From Cardiocondyla obscurior (lineage: Eukaryota; Arthropoda; Insecta; Hymenoptera; Formicidae), in NCBI RefSeq assembly GCF_019399895.1, contig NC_091873.1, forward strand, positions 2,426,001 through 2,490,000: 64,000 nucleotides of DNA, written 5' to 3'. Positions 23,801 through 38,100 of the stretch are shown piece by piece. The notes beneath the pieces were generated by a model. The model made no database searches and had not been told where the DNA came from. It saw only the letters and a list, made by a program, of their open reading frames with translations. The position numbers and the translations under genes were made by a program. Position 1 is the stretch's first letter. Every line of letters begins with the position of its first letter.

Positions 23801-25900
23801 CGTGTAATTAGGTGCTCTAACGCGCACCGTGGCTGGTGCACTGATGCAATGCGATATCTATGACGATAGTAAAGGCTCATTCATAATCGCCGCGTCATTG
23901 ACCTCTCCTCGATTCTAATACAATCGGGCATTTACAACATTAAGAGCGATAATCGAATAACAAAGGTATCCATCTAGATTCAATACTTTACCCGAGTGTC
24001 GTCGGTAATACTCTGCCGGATGTGAACGACGTATTCCCACGTGAATTGGGAATCGTGCGAATTTCCTCGGAACGCGCATTAATTTCTACTCTTCGGGCTT
24101 GACGGTCTTTCACGTGTTACTGAAGCGCGATCGTTTCGTCAATTTGGTACTTCCTTCTCAGAATTGTCTCGCGGAAATAGAGTGTGATAATATCTGCCAC
24201 AGATGCCGGGCGACTTAACTGAGCTAGAATGATATGCGATAAGATAACGAACGTGCCCACGTGTTGCCGACCGCTTTTTTTTTTTTTTTTTTTTTTTTTT
24301 ATTCCACGTGCAATTACGTGTCCGAACGACTCGGATGTGTGTGACTTCAGCCGACCGCCGCGATGTATGCACGTTACTCTTCATCCCATCGAATTTTGTC
24401 GTTGTCCCCGATACGCGAGTAGAGCTAAACAAGACAGGTTTATTGTCCTCGACATTTTTTGACCTTCTTTAGAGAGACGACGACGGCCGCATGAGCGACG
24501 TCGTCGAGCCAACCCAGTTCCACGAGCATCGTTTACCGTCCTATCTATAAGGGGGTATCCAGTTTCCCCGTTATGGGATTGTGCTAATTGGAAAGAGACT
24601 CTTTTATATATATATATATATTTTCAAGAGAGCCCATCAATACGCGCGATTCATTAGCATTCTTCGCGCGGCTCTTCGACGCCTCGCGACACTCCAGACT
24701 ATATTTGATCGAGGCATTTCCGCGCCAGATGTGAGCAAATCAATAAAAACTGTTGCAATTAATTACACTCGCATGTGTATCGTGTACATCATGTTTCTCT
24801 TCACGGAAGAAGTAATAAAAGACGGGCAGAAACAGGGTCTCTCGTTCGTTAATGAGTCTACAATTTTGTATTATTAAAGCGCGATCAGCTAGTCGGTTCG
24901 CGCGAAAGAACCCCGCTCTTATCTTAAACCCGAGTGAAAGCAACGTGGAACTCATTCGCGTATAGGCGCTTTTTTGCCGGCGACTTTTTCGGTTTCGCAT
25001 TACCGTGCGCTGGACTTTCACGAGGTGGGACGCATACGTCGAAAAGTGGTTCGATATCCTCGTTCATCTGGATCGTAAAGTTCATCGCTCTTTCGTACGA
25101 TAAAGCGAGAGCTGGCGATTAAAGTTAACGATGCAACAAGGAATTGTTTGGGTATAATGTATGATCGTAAAGCCCGGCTTTTGTTTGATCGCGTAACGGA
25201 AGCAAAGACACGAAATGAAACAACACACGCGTAAATCTTATGCAATCTATACTGTGTTTTAAATACATCTATTTTTTTTTCTTCTCGAAATAATTTGTTG
25301 TTAACTTTTAGCGAGCTAATCAATTCTTTTCGTTAGTTATCAAAGATTGTTTATTTAAATTTTATGTCTGTTTTTGACAAACTAGGTAGCTGCCGTAACT
25401 GTTATTTGCGCGAAAGTTATACGATTTGCAAATAAAACATAAAACGCGTATCGTCGTTGACGCAACACACGTGCCGCTGCATGCAGTTAGATCAATTGTT
25501 ATCGTTTACCCAAACCCGTTACCAAGTGACACTTGTATTTGACGTGTACGTAGCCGAAACGAGAAAAAAAAATCGTTTTTCGTGAAAAAACAACACGGTA
25601 ATTGCTCTTTTTTTTTTTAAATATTTTTTAACAATAAAACTTATTCTAGAATACATCACAAAATTCTTATAGCATATACTATAAGCCCACGTTTTAATTT
25701 GTAATTTAATTTATTTGCAGTAATTCAAGGAATTCGTGCTTATTAATATTTTTACGTAATATATCGTGGTTTTAATTCGCGAACTGTGCGACTGAGTGAT
25801 GCCGATACTCAGAACGGCGGCTCTCTTTAAAACGGCAGTTAAAATCATGAATGTACGCGATTAAATGAATAATCAAATAATGCACGATAAACATTTTAAT
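17819..25900. other. Non-coding region: CpG-rich islands, simple repeats, no supported gene
   Basis: CpG-rich blocks occur at about 18.58-19.3 kb and 20.6-21.1 kb; they hold overlapping open frames on both strands rich in Arg, Ala and Ser, typical of GC-rich non-coding DNA. A CT-rich microsatellite lies at 19,900-19,942, poly-T at 24,276-24,300 and a TA run at 24,606-24,620. A diverged direct repeat is at 22,795-22,835 and 22,953-22,992. I see no exon with matching splice sites and a recognisable protein. The region is intergenic, or the first intron of the downstream LIM-PET gene if 17.2-17.8 kb is its promoter. Confidence 0.4.
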
Positions 25901-25921
25901 AATGCGCTCAAATTGTGAAGA

Positions 25922-26121
25922 ATTTTTATTGCGAAAAATATTGGCTCAGCCAGAGATCGTGCTCGGGACCTCTCGACATTCCGGGGCGGGCGTCTTTAAC
26001 CATTTCGATAAATATTACTACATGTCTTAATGGTCGAATTGGTTAAAAACGCCCATCACGGAATGTCGGGAGGCTCCCGGGATCGATCGCAGGCCGAGGC
26101 ATTATTTTTCGCAATAAAAAT
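25922..26121. repeat. Foldback element (long imperfect inverted repeat, MITE-like)
   Basis: Left arm about 25,922-26,010 and right arm about 26,030-26,121 are reverse complements over roughly 85 bases with scattered mismatches. Matching landmarks are the outer TTTTTATTGCGAAAAATA, the CGACATTCCG and GGGCG blocks, and the inner TTTAACCA. The short loop is AT-rich. No ORF lies within. The structure fits a non-autonomous foldback or MITE-type element, or a long hairpin transcript. Only one copy is visible in the window, so a repeat family cannot be shown here. Confidence 0.65.
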
Positions 26122-29100
26122 ACTTGGCAATTCTAACGCGTTGTTAAGACAGGCTTATCGCGCATCATTTGACTATTGATTTAATCACGTGCACTCATTA
26201 TTTCAGATTTAGCTTGAAGAACTCTGGTTCAAGTACCGACGTTACTCGGCAGCGCGGTTCGTCGAGTGGGGATCACAACGTACACGTAAAAATATTAATG
26301 AACACGAAGACGATCTCGGATCGATACGGGCTTCTTAAATTATTGAAATTGTCAGGCTACGTGTAAATGAAGGAAATAGTATTTCCAGCTTTAAGCGTAT
26401 CATAAAGTGGGATTTCGTTCTCGATATAGATATGAATGCTCGGATATTATCTCCCCGTTTTCTATTTTCTATTGTGCATCGATGTGCGGAAGCAGCATTT
26501 CGAGCGACGCAGCCTGCAAAAGAAATTTGCTGGCTGCGGATGATGACGTTTCGCAAGAGACGAACTTCTACGGTGACGGTGACTTCGTAATAGTCGCGAG
26601 AGAGAAAGCAGGGTAATCCCTTGCCCACGCTGCATTCTTTTGAACTTAAGCGCCACGTGAAATACGCATTTTTACAGGTATTACAGCGGTGGGAAGGGGG
26701 CGTAAGTGTGGGACGGTGCTACACGTGTCCGTAAGACTATAAATATATTTTTATGTATCATGTAGGAACTCGGGGAATTTCTTATATGAAAATAAGAAGC
26801 TTCCGTGTCACGCTTCGCTGGCGATTCTTTCTTCATTTCAAAGGAACCGTAGGACCGGCGCTTACCTTCCTGTGTAAGGAAGAAACGCCAGCTGCCAGGT
26901 AACCGGCGGGTTTTCATAAACAGCGGCCAGACTGTTAGACGTTAATTATCGATAGTTAGTACGCCTTTGCGGTTTCGCTTCGAGCACGCAGTAGCGCCGT
27001 CTATTTTTTTTTTTTTTTTTTTTTTTTTTGCGTTATTGTTACGCGTCATTTGCCGCGCGGATGCATATCGGTCGTGTCCTGAATGTTAGAAAATATTTGA
27101 CAACAATTAGACGGGTTGGCATTTGAAGTGTCGCGGCATCGAATAATTAGAAGAGCGCGCGCCTTTTTCCGTCACGGATTTTCGAATAAAAATTTTAATT
27201 GTTAGCAGCGATACGTGTGCGATATGTATACAACAAAAATGCCACGCCGGGCGTCGCAGTAAGTGCCGTTAATAAATCAATATGTTTCCCTGCAAAGCTC
27301 GTACCACCGCGATTCGACGTTTCCCGCGTGTTGCGCCACTCCGTAGCGCTATTTTCTCGTTCGTACTGATCGCGATCGGCGCCCAAAGCAAGCTCGTGAT
27401 ACGTAACGCTATAAACAGGAAACGGGGAGTGACAGTTCCACCTAACGAGATTTATCCTTGCGCGAAGGCCACGCCCGGCTTTATGCAGAGCTTCCAAGTG
27501 TTTCGTGTTCACTAACGACGCGTATCTCTTTTCGCAGCCATTCGATTTCTTACATTTGCAGAGAAAATAAGCCGTTTTACGCAGACCGATAGGCTTTTCA
27601 ATACGCGATCATCGTCGCGTCGCAGCTTTTTCGGCGGACGTTCGATTTCCTTTCGAATCTTTACACACTTTCAGACCGTCAGGCTATTTTGCGAAAACGA
27701 CAGTGGAGCTGTTATCGCGTGTAACACGGTCAGCCGAGATCGCGTGACTACCGGCAGTTTGTAATCCTCCGAGACTTGCGCGAAACTCCTGAGGGATGCT
27801 TGCCTAATGTCGAATAAGCACCGTAATTAGAGTAGCCAGTTTAGCTTCAGTTATGAGTTTCATAACCGAAGTGGGATAAATATAGAAAATAATATGTTTT
27901 GCTTGAGCTGGAAAATTATTCTATTTATGTATGTACATCGACACCTGAAGATAATGTAAATCGTAATTGCTCGCGTGATAAGAAATTTATTTAGTCTTGG
28001 AAGATTCGCTTTTATATACGTATACATATATGTATACTTAGTATTTATACTCCACTGAAAATATATAGAGCGATTTATTTCAGCGATGTAATCCTATCTT
28101 CTAAAATTTCGACGAAATCGATATAGCAGTCGATCTATAACTTCTTCTAATCAATATTCTTAATAGCTCGAAACTTGGTACAAAACGCACGGCGTTTTTT
28201 TTTTTTGTATACTTTAATATGTACTTTGTTAGTGAAATTAAGCGAAACGTTTAATACTGTATGGGGAAAACACCATTTTTCAGATTAAAAAAGCATGTTA
28301 GTTTGATAAAAAAAAAAAAATTTATTTACGCGTTTAGTTATTTATTAAAAAACTTCGAATTTTTGGAATAGGGTGCAAACTGTGTAAAAGTAAGCTTATA
28401 CTTTGCGGTATTGACTTGGAAGAATAATCATCAACCGCGCCCTGTAGCAGTTATCTAAGCTGCACCCTTCGCGATCGCTTCCCTTCTCCCCCTTCGTTTT
28501 TCTTGGCCCTGAAAGCAGACATGGTTCCGCGCAGAAATTGCCCCAGGAGAGATCAGGTTTCTTTGCGCTTAAGACAGGAGTTGAAATTAAAAACAACTCA
28601 TAGGAATGCTTGATGAAAATTACTGTTCGATAAACGTGGCAAGGAACTATGTATAAGTTGTGGCACAAAAAGTTTTTTTTTCTTTAATTTACTGTATATA
28701 AAAAATTGCGTACTTTAAGGACCAAAATTTTTTTTACGCATATCTGCTTTATAAATCCTATCAAATTAAATTTCCACGTTACGTGCATTCATTTATTTGG
28801 TTAACAAGAAATTTATTTAATAAATAACGATTGGAGTAAATGATTAGTATGCCGTCATATTTGACGATAGAATTTCGAAATGAGAATCATTGGTGTATGA
28901 CAGTTGTTACGCAGGAAGATCCTTTTCTCGACGTTACCAAGACAGCTTGATAAGTTTAACCCACGCGCGCATTGTTTCAGACAAACAGTGAAGCAAGAGA
29001 GGAGTTTGTCTTCTCATCTGCTATCCGCACGACACTTCGAGCAACATGTTTTACACGCGGGACATAATAAAGATCGATGATTTATAAACTCATCAACTAT

Positions 29101-32100
29101 TGTGTTACTTAATATAAAAAAAAAAAATTGTATTTTTATTTAAAAAAGCGATGTAGAAATGTTATTGTTGCTCGACTGTTGCCGCCTTTCCGCGATGTCA
29201 ATTTCGTGTCGCGAGAGTAAATGTCTATTTAATTTTGATTTGCAACGACTTGATTTTGATTATCGACCACCAGCAAAAAAAATACGAAAGTCGAAATGCC
29301 AAAATCACGCGAGGTCGCCCAAACCGTCCGAATTTTGTTCGTGTACATATCTCACCCCTACGCGCGATTAACGCGCGATAAAAAAAATTATACGCCGAAT
29401 ATTATACCGAATACTACGTCGAATATTACCTTACATTTGTAACTAGCGGAAGGTCGCGGTATTCGTCAATTATGATAAAATAGATAAATTATTTGAAGTT
29501 ATCATATTATAGTATTCTAAAGAAATTAATATAAAATTAACATCTGATTGTAAATTAAATTAAAAAAAAAAAAAGTACCATGTAAGATACATCCATATTA
29601 ATAACTGAAAATTATTAAACGTAAAACAACTTTCATTAACGTCAAAGAAGCAAAAGTAAATGACGCGCGCTCTGTAATGTCTAGTATAATATTTAAAACG
29701 AAAACATACGTCGTTTTTGATTAAATATTTGCGTAACATATCAAAATCATATTTCTGTGGAATATTTGAGATGCAATTTTTTTTCTACCTGTCACGACTA
29801 TATGCGCGACCACAGCTAGCTTTTTTTTTTTCTTCTGGCCAATCAAAAGAACGCGACACCATCTTGCGTATAAATTAACGCGCATTAACGCGAAATGTGC
29901 CTCATACATTGCTCATATATCGCGTTTAATTGCAATCGCGATGCTTGGCCGGAAACGGCCACCGTAGTAATAGCTGATTATCTGTCTTCCTGTGTCTCGG
30001 TTTTGAGATATGGCAGAATATACCACGCTTAAATTTGTCTTAACCAAGCACCGTGAAATTCTCGCGGAATCACGAATATTTTGTGAAATTTTTTTCGCGT
30101 AGTACAAAGCGGGAATTTGATTTCACAGGAGACAAGAATTTTAGATTTATTTCGTTAATAGTGAATGTAGAATTTTTCAGACTCGCAACATTGCATGGTA
30201 ACTTCTTTTTGAATCTCTCACGTAATACGATAATCAAATATAACAATGCTATTCTTTATTGCTCGGCCTAGAAACCTATTTTCTCGAAAATTGAGATTAA
30301 TTTGAAATGCAGACCGATTTTTCCTCTATAGTCTCTCGGAAAAAGTAGGCCGCATCATTAGAGGACTAGAAATATTTTCGTTAATTACGCGTGTCTCGCG
30401 AATCTTAAGCTATACCTACGGCTAAACCGGGCTACGGCATTTAATCCGTAAAAAGATAATCCGAGAGTTAATGTTATTAGCTGATTATTCTAATAGACTA
30501 AATAATTTGCAGTGACATTGATTACTTCTAACCAAGAGATAAAATTTTCCTTTTCCATTTATGTTACAGGTAAGTCTACGTAATCGTACTAACGGGACAG
30601 CGAATCGCAGCTTGCTGCTAACTAATTCAGATTGTGCATATCTAGCGGTGAGTTAAGATCTTATTTTTATCTCAGCACTTACGTTACCGTTGCATCGATA
30701 TAATGAAAAACGATGTCCTGACACAGTTCGCACTATGCGTTGACAATTTATGAAACTCCACTATAAAAACATAACTGCTATTTCGAATAGCACTACATAT
30801 AATTTCTACCCCGTTTGGTTTCACAAATCGCAAGGGAACGCGTTATTAAATTATTTTACAACAACAGTATGACCGTCATTCTCGGTTGCGTTAGGGTCAT
30901 TTAACATAATAAAGTTCAATTGCCCCGTGGATAAGCACGTTAACCGTCATCGCATAATTTGCGAATTACGACTCTGTCTGTCCTCCTTTAAAAAGCGCGC
31001 CCGCCGCCCTTGAATATATTTTTGCCGAGCATTGTAGTTTAAAAGTTAATTTTCTTGCGCGGTATTTTCGTTGCGATAAATCTACAGGCTTCGCAATTTA
31101 CGCTAAAATACGTATGCGATGTCTCATTTTTACGTAATCTAACTGAGGATCCGACACTATTTTTCACACTCGCGACAAACGTACGTACACATCTCGAAAG
31201 GTCGTAACGAAATAATCTTGAGCTTCGTGATAAAAGCTCAACAAAAAAAAATTAAATTATCTGCATCTACCGATTTGATTAAATGTTATAAATAAGATCC
31301 ACGCGTTTAGAAGTAAGCCAATCGTAACCACTGATGCAACGATCGCGGATATTAGAATTTCTAACAATTACTGGTACTGTGTTTTATTTCGAGAAGCAGT
31401 AATCTCGTAAAGTTTGTAGAATTGCATGCGTAATAACGTAAATGGGGAAGCGAGGGCCGACCTCGGCGTTAAAACCGCATGACGTTAAACTCTAATTAAC
31501 CAAGCCGTTCTTTTAAAATCTGAAACTACGTAATTTTATATAACTTATCTAATCCCATCCCATGATAATTAAATCGAGGATTTTACTCGAAAGTACATTT
31601 TTTTTACAAAGTTTTGATTACCATTGTGCGTGGAGGCATTCTAAAAACATGTTGATTCCGAATGCAAATGAATTATCTCTGAAGCGCAGTTATTATTCAG
31701 TTACGTCTGTATATGTTTTAGCATTTTGTCGTAATTTCGTGCAAGGAATTCATTTAAAATGTATGAGCTCTTGTATTACTACCACGCGGCTGAATTTATA
31801 GTCGTTTTGCAATCTATTAATTTATCACCGGGTCTTCTAATTAAACCGATAATGATGAAAATAGACCGTGAATACCAGCGTTTATTCGTATATGTATAAA
31901 ATTCGATTTAAATACACGAATAGAGCTCCGCTCACGGTTTCGGTTCTTACAATTGTCAGAATTATCGGCTATCGGGAATATCGATTCCCGACCTCTCTCG
32001 TTGGGCCGTCACCTCATATACACGATAGGTTCTCGCGTACTTAATTAAAACTTGCGTGTCTAAATATAGCGACCGAGTGGCACGGCATTCCGATCATGAA

Positions 32101-35100
32101 CATTGGTTGATTAAACGCACGCGAATCTTTATACATGCCGATAAACCAACAGAGTGTCTGTATCCACCTGCGGATTCCAATAAAAATGATCGAAAAACCT
32201 ACGAAACATATCAAAAGCTTTAATTTTTTTTTCTTTTCTTTTTTTCTTTTGTTGAGAATTTAATTAAAAATTTAAGAATAATATATTGCTAATTCCGCAG
32301 AGAATCCTGAAGAATGTAGTTAATTTCTTATTTAAAAAAAAATTACTAGCCCAAAGGTTTTCGTCGACGCATTATATTCAAGGATATAAAAAACGTATTA
32401 CGCGTTTGCATCTGTACGTATAAATATCACATCGTGTGATTATCAGCGAAACACACCGTGTTGATAATGACGTCGCGCAGCACGGTCTCTTTTACGTTCC
32501 ACGATTGTTTGGCCTTCGCCAAATCACGTATATCACGTGTCGTGGATTTAACGCGATCATTTCGGATGCATTCTCACACGTAACAAACATCGTGCAACTG
32601 CGTTCTGGCAGTATCTGTGCGCAGAGTACTAAAATACAAAGCCGAAAGTCTATCGGTACGCGTGACACAATCGTTCGGGAATGCCAGTGTCGGAGGACCT
32701 CAGGTCCTTGCAATCCTCGTTGATTTTTAAATACGCGGAAGTTGAAACATGGTGAAAATCTAAATTACCAATTTAAAATTAACTTGTACATAAAATTCGA
32801 GAAAAGTTCTATGATAATAAAGCGACTTTAAAAGGAATCCGTAAGCCCTTCTTCGATTTTTCATCGACAAACAAACGATAATTCTTTTCATAATTAAACG
32901 TTGACATAGAACTGAACCAATCAGCCGTTTTACGGTATACATATCGTATTTGCCGGTTCTCAATTGCTTGATTGACTGTAATGCGTATAAGATGCGAAGT
33001 CCTTTGGGATAGTAATTGCTCTCTCACTTATCCAGGATTTACTCAACATCAAAGCATCGGCAAATCGAATCTTTTCACGCGAAATCGAGACGAAACCATG
33101 AAATTGAGTCTTCTTTTTTCCTTCGTTTCTTTCTGATACTGCAATTTCCGTCCTATGTTCATCCTGCGAGGGGAATCGTATTTTTGTTGAACGATCCAGA
33201 GTACACGAATACATATACGGCGGAAATCGAAGGAAAATTTAACGATCAGCTAGTGACGAAAGTAATATGACATATGACAAGTAAACGGCAGACATCGATA
33301 TACGTGCGATCGTAACTACGTCAGATTTAATTTAATTCAACCGTATCGACAAAGCGTTAATAAATTTTTCCTCGTCCGCGATTGGGATTATTAATGCTCG
33401 AGTTAGTCTTGTTGCATTAGCGGCGCGAAGTTGCAATATAGCATTGCAACTGTATCGCAAACTAATCTCACGAGGAGACAGTGATAAAACGTGACAAGGA
33501 AATGATAGAGAACAGAGAAAAACTGAAAGCTGTTGTGTGCGCCTTGGCGATTCGCCATCTATCTAGCATAAACTCGGTTCGCGAGAGTCGGCTTGAAAAG
33601 TCGCGATGAAAAATCACAATCGCAATGCGGAGAAACGCAGACTTTATCTTTGAAAGCTCTAATCTCGGTCTCAGTGGTTCAAGGATGGGCCTATACGAAG
33701 TGATATTATGTAAATTTATAATTGTGCCTCGTTTATTGCGATCTCACAATATTAAAAATTTACACTTTTGTCTGCAACTTTTTTTTCGTGATCGCGAAAT
33801 GGTTTCAACGCAAAAAAAAAAAAAAGAAAAAAAAATTCAGAGCCCATCAATTATTATGCCAGACATATCTCTACAAAGTCTATCTCATATTCAATCTTTC
33901 GAGCCTGTATGATGCTGACGAGCTTGTAACTTCATTTATAAAAATAGTAGATAAACGAAAACACTTAGGTATATGTGCTTGGGGGAGGGAAAGAAAAAAA
34001 GAATACTCTTCGCAAAAAAATTCTTGGAAAGAGTGAATCAATCCCGCGGTATAAATTTAAATTAATTTCTCGTATTACGTGCACATTTATTTCAGACGAG
34101 TCGCTTATGTTAAGCAGTCGCGATGCATGCAAAAATGCGGCTTAAATAAAGGTCAGTCTGGACGAGCTGCAAATTATTCGTGGGTCGAATCAAGGAGTCG
34201 AAGAAATGATGTCACTTCCGCGCGAGTGACATCATTACGTCTCGACTCAATGTCAATGTTTGTCTTCGCATTGACGATGGCTACCCACCGGAGAATTCGT
34301 CCTTTCTTGATTTGCAGCTGTCACGAATCGCGATATTATGATAATCATACACTTCCGGTATATACTTGCGTATTCCCTCGGAGATCTAGAGACTGCGTAC
34401 GTACTTTTAGCTCTCGGGAGGGAAATAAAACGGGCGGAAATTTCTAAAATATATGATGTGTGATCAGAGTATTGCAATGGTCTACATTTCGCAATTTAGT
34501 GTTTGCTTTTAGACAATAAATTCGGAAAATCGAACAGCGGCGCAAAAAGGCCTGTTAAATCTTTTAAATATCGCTTCGATCGGCACAGTTAAATGCAAAA
34601 CATTTAAATGTCAATTATTTGATTATTTAATTGTATAATACTTTGTATCGTCGTTTCTGCTATTTAATAACTTTTTAAATCGCCGAAATAATCCACGAGC
34701 GATCAATTTACATTGAACACCACCACGCGTACATGCGATTTCAGCGCAAACGAGCATTATACGTGATCGAGCTCGTTATTGGATTTCAATATTACAGAGT
34801 ATTAATCCAGTTTCCAAGTATCTTTTCGAGTATTCGAGAATGCTACAGCGTGATGACAGCTTTTATAATAAAAGGTCACAGGTAGCACTGCGCAATAACA
34901 ATTGTTTGAACTCTGCTAAAAATATAAATGTGAAAGTATAAAAGGAAAAAGCACAGAAATAAATTTTTATTTTTTTATTTTATTATTTTCCTGAACAAGA
35001 GTATTGAATTTCACGCATTAAATGTTCGTACGTCAAAGTGTTTCCAGTTGTAAGAATTACAGCGTGATCGTTTCGCTGTTTGAAATTGTCTATTTTCTTT

Positions 35101-38100
35101 AGTCTCTTTTTAAAAAATTTTTTTATGTAACAATTATATTTTTTGCGTATTTGTGAGTTGTGATTGAATCGTTTATAAAAGCATCTAATTTACAGAGCGC
35201 TGTAATGCCGGCTCTGGATAATACCGAATTTCATGCAAAGATTCTTGTCGTTGCTTTACGATGTCGCCGCGTGATTAAAGTCACGAAATAATAATTTATC
35301 TAGATAAAAAGAGATAAACAAATTTGCGAGGCTCATAAACATTGCCCTGTATTTATATGTGAATCTGATCGATACGTATTCGTGGGTTTTTCGAAATATA
35401 GAAAAGGTAGTCTTGCTCATTTATTTTTTGATCTTTTCATAAAAAAAAAAAAATATTGTATATATATTAAGACGAGATTGACAGCCGCAATTTATCTGCA
35501 ACTTATTAATTCAACTGTGGCACATGCGGTTTTACTAAACGAGCTTTATTTATGGAGACGATAAATTATTGACGTAAATAAACGCGAAAGTGTTTAATCA
35601 TTATACGATTTTGATCATTTCCAAGAACGCGATACGTTCCTTAATAGATACATCCATTACGTCGGACTACCTCGGACAGCCGCCAAGAAGTTTTTCGCAA
35701 TATAAACGGCATAACGGCATTGCCAATAAAAAGCAGTTACTGGTTAGTCGGTAGCAAAGCGTGTACTTTTACCCGACCGGAATTACAGTTGTTATAAGAG
35801 CTTCTCAAAAAAGACATTAATACAACATTATTATTTTCCTTCTTACGTTTAATAGATGATGAAATAACTCAATATAACATGCCTGTCATGCTTTCGGAAT
35901 TGTCGTACATCATCACGGTTTATCTTAAGTGATGTTTTAGATAAATGGCTTGGGTAAGCATCAAAATTCCGCGCATCAAGATTTCTTATTAACCTAAAGG
36001 GTCGATGAAAATTGAAATACTATCAAAAGAATAATAATCCCTATCAATTAAACTAAGCGCAGCATTTATTGCATGCCGTATTATATGAAAACGCGGTGAA
36101 GAGCTTCCGTAAAAAAAAAAGGAAAAATAATAAAAAGAAAAGAGCTGCGAAATTTTCGAGAACGTAAACGATGAAAATATTTAATATACCGTAAATATAA
36201 AAATATTTTTTAATGCTTTTTCATAACTCGGCAGTGATATATTCAGATCTTTTAATATTGATAAGCCGGCGATTTCGGAGTGCTGTCGAGCCGCGCCGTG
36301 CCGGGATCACCGTTCTCTCCGATGAAACGAGAACGCCGCGTGAGTCACCGCTATATTACGAGAGAGCCGGGGCCACAGAGCGCGATTGTGACGTGCACCG
36401 CTAAATGCTTAACGGGTCGCCCGCGGTAAATCCAATTAGAGCATTTCTTTCGCGCGGCGCGCTCTCGGCCGTACCCGGATCCGGCGTGATTTGTCACGTA
36501 ACCGAAGGCCGCGAACGGATGCGACGATAATCAAACGACGGCGACGATTTGATGAGAGGCGAGAAGGATCTGTCGGCAGCCCCCGTTTTGCAGGACATTC
36601 TGGGAACGATTGACTTGTAAATCGAGGTGAACGTGACGCGCGCGAGATCATCAAGCAAAACGCCGTCGCGCTTAAGCTGATCTTAAAAGCCACTCTTCAC
36701 GCGCTGTAACACTTTTTTTCTTTTTTTTCTTTTTCTTTTCTTTTCTTTTTTTTTTTTTTGCACGCGCACCGTGGTCGAGAGAGGAAACGCGGCCTTCCGA
36801 TACGCTGATATTTCTCATGTGGGTGTTGTGTGATAAATGTAAGTATGCCAGACAAGTGGTGGATAAATATGTAAATTCTAGACGTCACACTGGACGATGA
36901 TATATAAAGAGTAGTCTTTAATGAAGAGTGAATTACTCCGTAATTTAATTGCGAGAGAATTTCAGCACACAATACCTACGATTTGTTCCTATTTTAAGCA
37001 TTGGAAAATTATTTTGCATTACGTGATAGCTCGACATTAAGATGTTTACTTTCAATTTAAAATTTTATTCCGATTTTTAATAAATAAAAAAAAAATTCTT
37101 TTCTAGGTTTTTTAATAAAAGATATAGAAAGCAATCGTTTTATAATTTGTAGGCAATGTTAATTACTCTAGTTAAAATACACAAGCGATATCATTTATGC
37201 AAGAAAATATAATAGAAAAGTCTGCATAAGAAGTCGACGTTGCGTTCTTTCGTTAACAGACGCAGAGGAATATCGGTCACGACTAGGTGGAATGGAAATC
37301 GCATCCATTAACTCCTTCGATTATTAGCTTGGGAGGGTCTCGTCAGTGTGAATGACGCCTTAAAATCATTGCAGTGGTAGCGCCCTTGAATCTCGATAAA
37401 TATGTGGGCAACGTCTGTCTTACATTATGAACGACTATGCATGCTTATATCATTTACGGATTGAGCTCTCGTTTTCGTGCTCCTTCGAAGGAACCGTATA
37501 AAGACCGATGCACCAAGCGCGATATCCAAACTGGATTTCTTTAACAGATCCCAAGACGAGGTGCATCTTTGTGCACGTCTCGTAAATTTGTACAAAAGGA
37601 ATCAATTTTTATAATAGATAACAATTAAGAAAACAATAAAAGAAAAGAAGTCAAAGATGCAGATTTACTTTGTAGTAAAATATAGAAAAAAAAAAAAAAA
37701 AAAATAGAAACGTAGATTAAATGCCCACCGCATCGACTTAGTCGACGATCTCTTTTTCGCAACCGGTGTATCATTAAATAAAAAAAAATTACTTAAATCA
37801 CTTCACCCAGCACGGATAATCAAAGGCAACCGATTCGGCGCGAGGTATACCCTCGGTCTTGCCATTTCGGGCGAAAAGGTCGATACGCGCGTAAGGGATA
37901 CCATTCACCGTGTGGTCACAGCGCGCCGTGCAAAAGCACGGGGGCGTTGTGACAGGACCTTGTCGCGGCCCACACACAGGGACGTATCCGAAGATTTCAC
38001 GAAAAGCGATTTTAAACAAAGAGAGGCCGGCACGCAACAGTGCGGTCATCGATAAATACGGAATTATCGGCTTCGGTTACTCGGTTAAAGTCAAGAAACT

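Noticed and set aside
24139..24432. ORF with a long poly-Lys run
   Set aside because: Read-through of a poly-T tract at 24,276-24,300 on the opposite strand.
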